A stretch of DNA of 64,000 bases, taken from positions 59,189,501 to 59,253,500 of the forward strand of contig JARZZO010000016.1 of NCBI GenBank assembly GCA_030544215.1. Reading direction: 5' to 3'. The position numbers and the translations under genes were made by a program. Numbering within the stretch: position 1 is the first letter of the stretch; each line of letters begins with the position of its first letter. Under the pieces are notes generated by a model. That model had not been told where the DNA came from and did not search any database. It saw only the letters and a list, made by a program, of their open reading frames with translations. Shown piece after piece: positions 60,601 through 64,000 of the stretch. The DNA is from Zantedeschia hybrid cultivar. Lineage: Eukaryota > Streptophyta > Magnoliopsida > Alismatales > Araceae.

Positions 60601-61592
60601 TTTGGTGACTATCCCTGGCATGCATTGAATCAAAAAATAGTTTTTTTCTTGTATTCTAAGAGAAAGGTGTTTATTATTTGTTTTTAGTCTTAAATATATG
60701 CTTATCTTCGTTTCTACATTTTAGATTAATGAAAATTTATATAAAGGGTTAATAAATCGGCTATTGGCGTATGTGTGAACATGGACTCCGGTTAAGACTT
60801 TCTGAATGAGAAAGAAAAAGAAACTTTACTTCCGAGACATAATTATGTATAAATTCTTCCTAACTAGTCCACATAATTCTTACTTATCTAAATGCTTAAA
60901 AATAAACTTTATATGTAAACAAGTGAAATTAGAATGAACGATAAAGAGAGCAGGTGAAGAATGGGACATGTAATAATTAATAAGGAATATTTAAATGGAT
61001 ATGCTATTAAAATTCCATCTATAATTAAGTGAGAAACGGGAGACATAGGATGATCGATCATGAAGGTGGGTCATTAAAAATAACTGAATAATTAGATAAA
61101 TAAAGTCGAGATTTATCCTTATCATTGGAGTACGTCAAGAATGATTATTTGATTGTTTCGATATAAAATTCTGTAATTCATCGGTTTCAAAATTATGATT
61201 TTAAAATAAGTAAAAATTTATGATCTTTAAAATTGGAAGGTTTTTGTTTGATTATTTATAAAACAAAATAAGAGAATACTTTAATTTTCTTGTTTTAGTT
61301 TATAGTGAGTCTTCTATATAAATCAAAGCAAGGTATGGACCTGCCAAATGGGCAACAAAGATCCAGACAAGATTTTGATTTACATTATTTTACATTATTC
61401 TAAATAATTAAAAACACTGTAAAACGAAATAATTTTTTTGCATTACATTACATTACGTCAAAGTAAATAACTCCTATGTGCTTCATTAGCTTCGTCACTT
61501 TCCACCATATCCAAACTGGTTCGAGCGTCAGCCCTGTCAAGTGCATATGCTACTTCTTATTGTTCTATTTACATCTGATGTATTTAATTTTA

Positions 61593-61848
61593 GGATTTTT
61601 CACATATAAATTCTTATAATCTTTTGACATTATAAATAAATCCATTAATTTGACTATTTAAAAATAACTCCTCACAATCTACTATAAATTAGTAAAAGGT
61701 TCCTAAAGCTTACATATAAGTTTCTTAGAGATGATTTATTTGTAAGAAAATTGCAATTGTGAGTATTTATTTATAAATAGTCATATTAGAGAGACTTATT
61801 TATAATATCAAAAAAATACAAAAAATTATAAGTAAAAATAAAAAATCT
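61593..61848. repeat. AT-rich foldback element
   Basis: The left arm (aggatttttcacatataaat, tttgacattataaataa, tgactattta, actcctcacaat) is met by its complement in order on the right (attgtgagtatttatt, taaatagtca, ttatttataatatcaaa, ttataagtaaaaataaaaaatct). Arms are about 95 nt with a short middle. A second hairpin of about 15 bp (aaaaatctcttatat) overlaps its right end at 61841-61880. Confidence 0.6.
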
Positions 61849-64000
61849 CTTATATGTGTATAATATAAGAGATTTTTTTGTATATATATAATTTTTTTAA
61901 AAAAATCATTTACTAAAATCTAAAAAATGTTTCCCAACTTTTAGCCCCGCTAATTAGGATAACTTCTTGTCATATGCTAGTCAAAGTTAAGCCGGTGTCA
62001 ACATCTCTCATTGTACAAGTCCATACGCAAGTCCTTCTTCCCCTTGTTCTCTGCCAACCTTAATTTCCTTAGAAGCCAGGCCACGTACAAACACAATACC
62101 CCTCGTCACACGAGTTGGACCTCTGCGGGCCCTCTGCTGATGACAAAGAACTCTTACAACATCTTAAGTTTTACTTTGTTTGCATAATAAGTTATTACGT
62201 AGGGTCCTTACGTAGGGTCCCACTGACGGAATAACGTATATTAGAATAAGAGTTGTTTAAGTTTAATAATTTTGTGGAGCCACTGACGGAATAAAAAGAA
62301 TAAGTAATTTTTAAGTCTAAAGTGAGATCAACTTATTTTCCGAATGTTATTTTGTACCGATATAAGTCATTCCGTTTGTTAAAATAAAATAAAATTTATT
62401 CTCCTCTTTTTTATTCTTATTCTTTTTCTATTTTTCAATCAAAGTGATACTAAGTTATCATTTCGGTGAAAATTAGATGTAGAACGTTTTACTTTGTACC
62501 AGTTAGACCCTTCGTTTGGACAAAGACCCCAACCTCGCCCAATCTCGGTTCCCAACGTACATGCTGGTAGGCAAGAACTGACTACTCGTGATTAGGTCCG
62601 ATAGGCCATGGTATGATTGGCACCAGCATGACCTTTTTTTTTTTTTTTTTTTTTCTCCTGAAATTGAGATGGGGTAGGAGCCCCATGCTACTAAAATTTA
62701 GTGACCGATTGTTGCCTGGGACGTTATGGGAAATAAAACATAAAACCCACTATCTAAAGTTCAAGGGCTGTGAGCAACACTCTTTTATCACGTGGAGGTT
62801 CTATTGCCAGGTGAGTTTTACGTGCAGTGTACACAAGCCTTTTTTCCTTTAAAATCTTTTTAAGGTTAATCTTGCTATATCTCATGTGTTCGTAGAACTT
62901 GATTTCTGATTTGATGTCACGAAAAATTTTAAAACATCAAAATATGAGTTCCAATGAATAATTAAAAAAATCTTAATAGGCCATGCATGAGTTGAACTCA
63001 ATAAATTGAGGCTCACTTTTTATTTTTTAAATTTTTTTTTAAGTCCCCCACGCATATATTGAACTATAAGAATATGAGGGGAATCATGGAACGAACGTTA
63101 AAAAATTAAAAAAAATAGATTTGCATATAGCACCGTGCACATCAGACAGCATCATAAAACTATTCCCTAGGTTGCAACTTATTAACTGTAGATGTCTTGG
63201 ATACTCGAGGAAACTACCTTCCGTGCAAGCTAACTATCTGGAAGGACACAAAAGCCGCCAGCTGTCGCCCGTGGTAATCAATTTTGAAGCACGTTACACC
63301 CCTTTTTTATTATCGGGGAATATTAGGCACCCAAGGCCATAATATGCTCTCTTGCTTTTCAATCAATATCAAAGTGGAATTTTCATTGGGAAAAGACAAG
63401 TTGAAGTAACTATCAAGATTAAATACCCAACATTTTCCTTACACCAAAAATAAGAATACAATATCAACGGACCTGCAACTCAATAGCATAACTCTCTCTC
63501 ACGTCAGGAAGAGATCACCTCCTTACAGTAAGCAAGAAACCAGGACCTAAAAATTTTGCTCTAAGTAGAATACTTGTGACCTAGTTCGAGATCAGCTTAC
63601 GTGACGTTCAGCATCAATAGGCGATGCCGAGCTGTCATATGCCCATTGGTGGAACTACGGCACATGCTCTAATGAACTGGCACCTGCACTTCTGATCTCC
63701 ACCAATAACAACTCAGTTCCATTGACGGCGAACTATAATCTGATCCCAAAAGATACCCCCCTGCTAGGAAAAGATTTGAGTTCATCCCTTGATAAAAGAC
63801 AAATACTTGGCCGCGAGATAACATGAAGCACCCCTACCTGCTGGAGAGGCCACCCTTTGCCCATCCTTGTTACGGCCCATAGTGCAATATGACCCGATTG
63901 ACCCGATTCGTATCTAGGTGTTAATAATGCCGAAACCTTGTAAGTCAAACCAGACGTTCAAAGAGCAATCATCACCAACCAGTAAACACAGACCCGTAGG

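Larger units (their letters stand above)
59062..64000. other. Gene-free AT-rich region right of the remorin gene
   Basis: Contains MITE copy 3 (59141-59527), a long (AT)n tract, a possible fourth diverged copy (about 59645-60025), TIR family member 2 (60325-60600), and a foldback block (61593-61848). A T run lies at 62633-62654. 63100-64000 has a more balanced base composition but no frame I can recognise. Confidence 0.6.

Noticed and set aside
63121..63948. Two short frames near the right edge
   Set aside because: No recognised domain or splice context. They could belong to a gene outside the window, but there is no support for that here.

Overview
This window looks like nuclear DNA of a flowering plant. 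Three spliced protein genes are visible, all on the minus strand, in AT-rich sequence packed with plant retrotransposons and small inverted-repeat elements. The GC-rich 5' exons of two of the genes hint at a commelinid monocot, possibly a palm. That is inference, and the sequence alone does not fix the species. I see no bacterial-type operons, CRISPR arrays, rRNA or tRNA genes.

Layout. At 1-2070 lies an LSM4 gene (spliceosomal/decapping Sm-like protein) with its Sm-domain exons; the last exon(s) are not seen. Positions 2187-3400 hold small repeats. From about 3410 to 25005 there is one plus-strand L1-type LINE blown apart by later insertions. A minus-strand Copia element (Copia A, 3970-11308, 5-bp target duplication GCAAG) sits in the fourth codon of LINE ORF1. 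A Copia-type LTR (14223 to about 15168) sits where the LINE reverse transcriptase should be. A second minus-strand Copia element (Copia B, 16000-24568, target duplication TTGTC) sits inside the LINE RNase H domain. All three elements are decayed.

From 25010 to 30285 there is AT-rich intergenic DNA with weak repeats. From 30286 to 42259 lies a three-exon gene for a 795-residue triple CCCH zinc-finger protein; its 9.3-kb first intron cuts through the first finger. From 42440 to 50490 there is gene-free DNA with several inverted-repeat (MITE-like) elements, including a 475-bp foldback element. From 50492 to 58750 lies a six-exon remorin gene (509 residues); its 5.3-kb fifth intron holds a TIR element, a LINE fragment and a tRNA-derived SINE with a clear target duplication. 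From 59060 to 64000 there is AT-rich intergenic DNA with further repeats and no gene I can support.

The three genes are unrelated in function (RNA processing, RNA/DNA-binding zinc finger, plasma-membrane scaffold) and form no pathway. The main interest is the readable insertion history and the small inverted-repeat families. I found no convincing new biological system.
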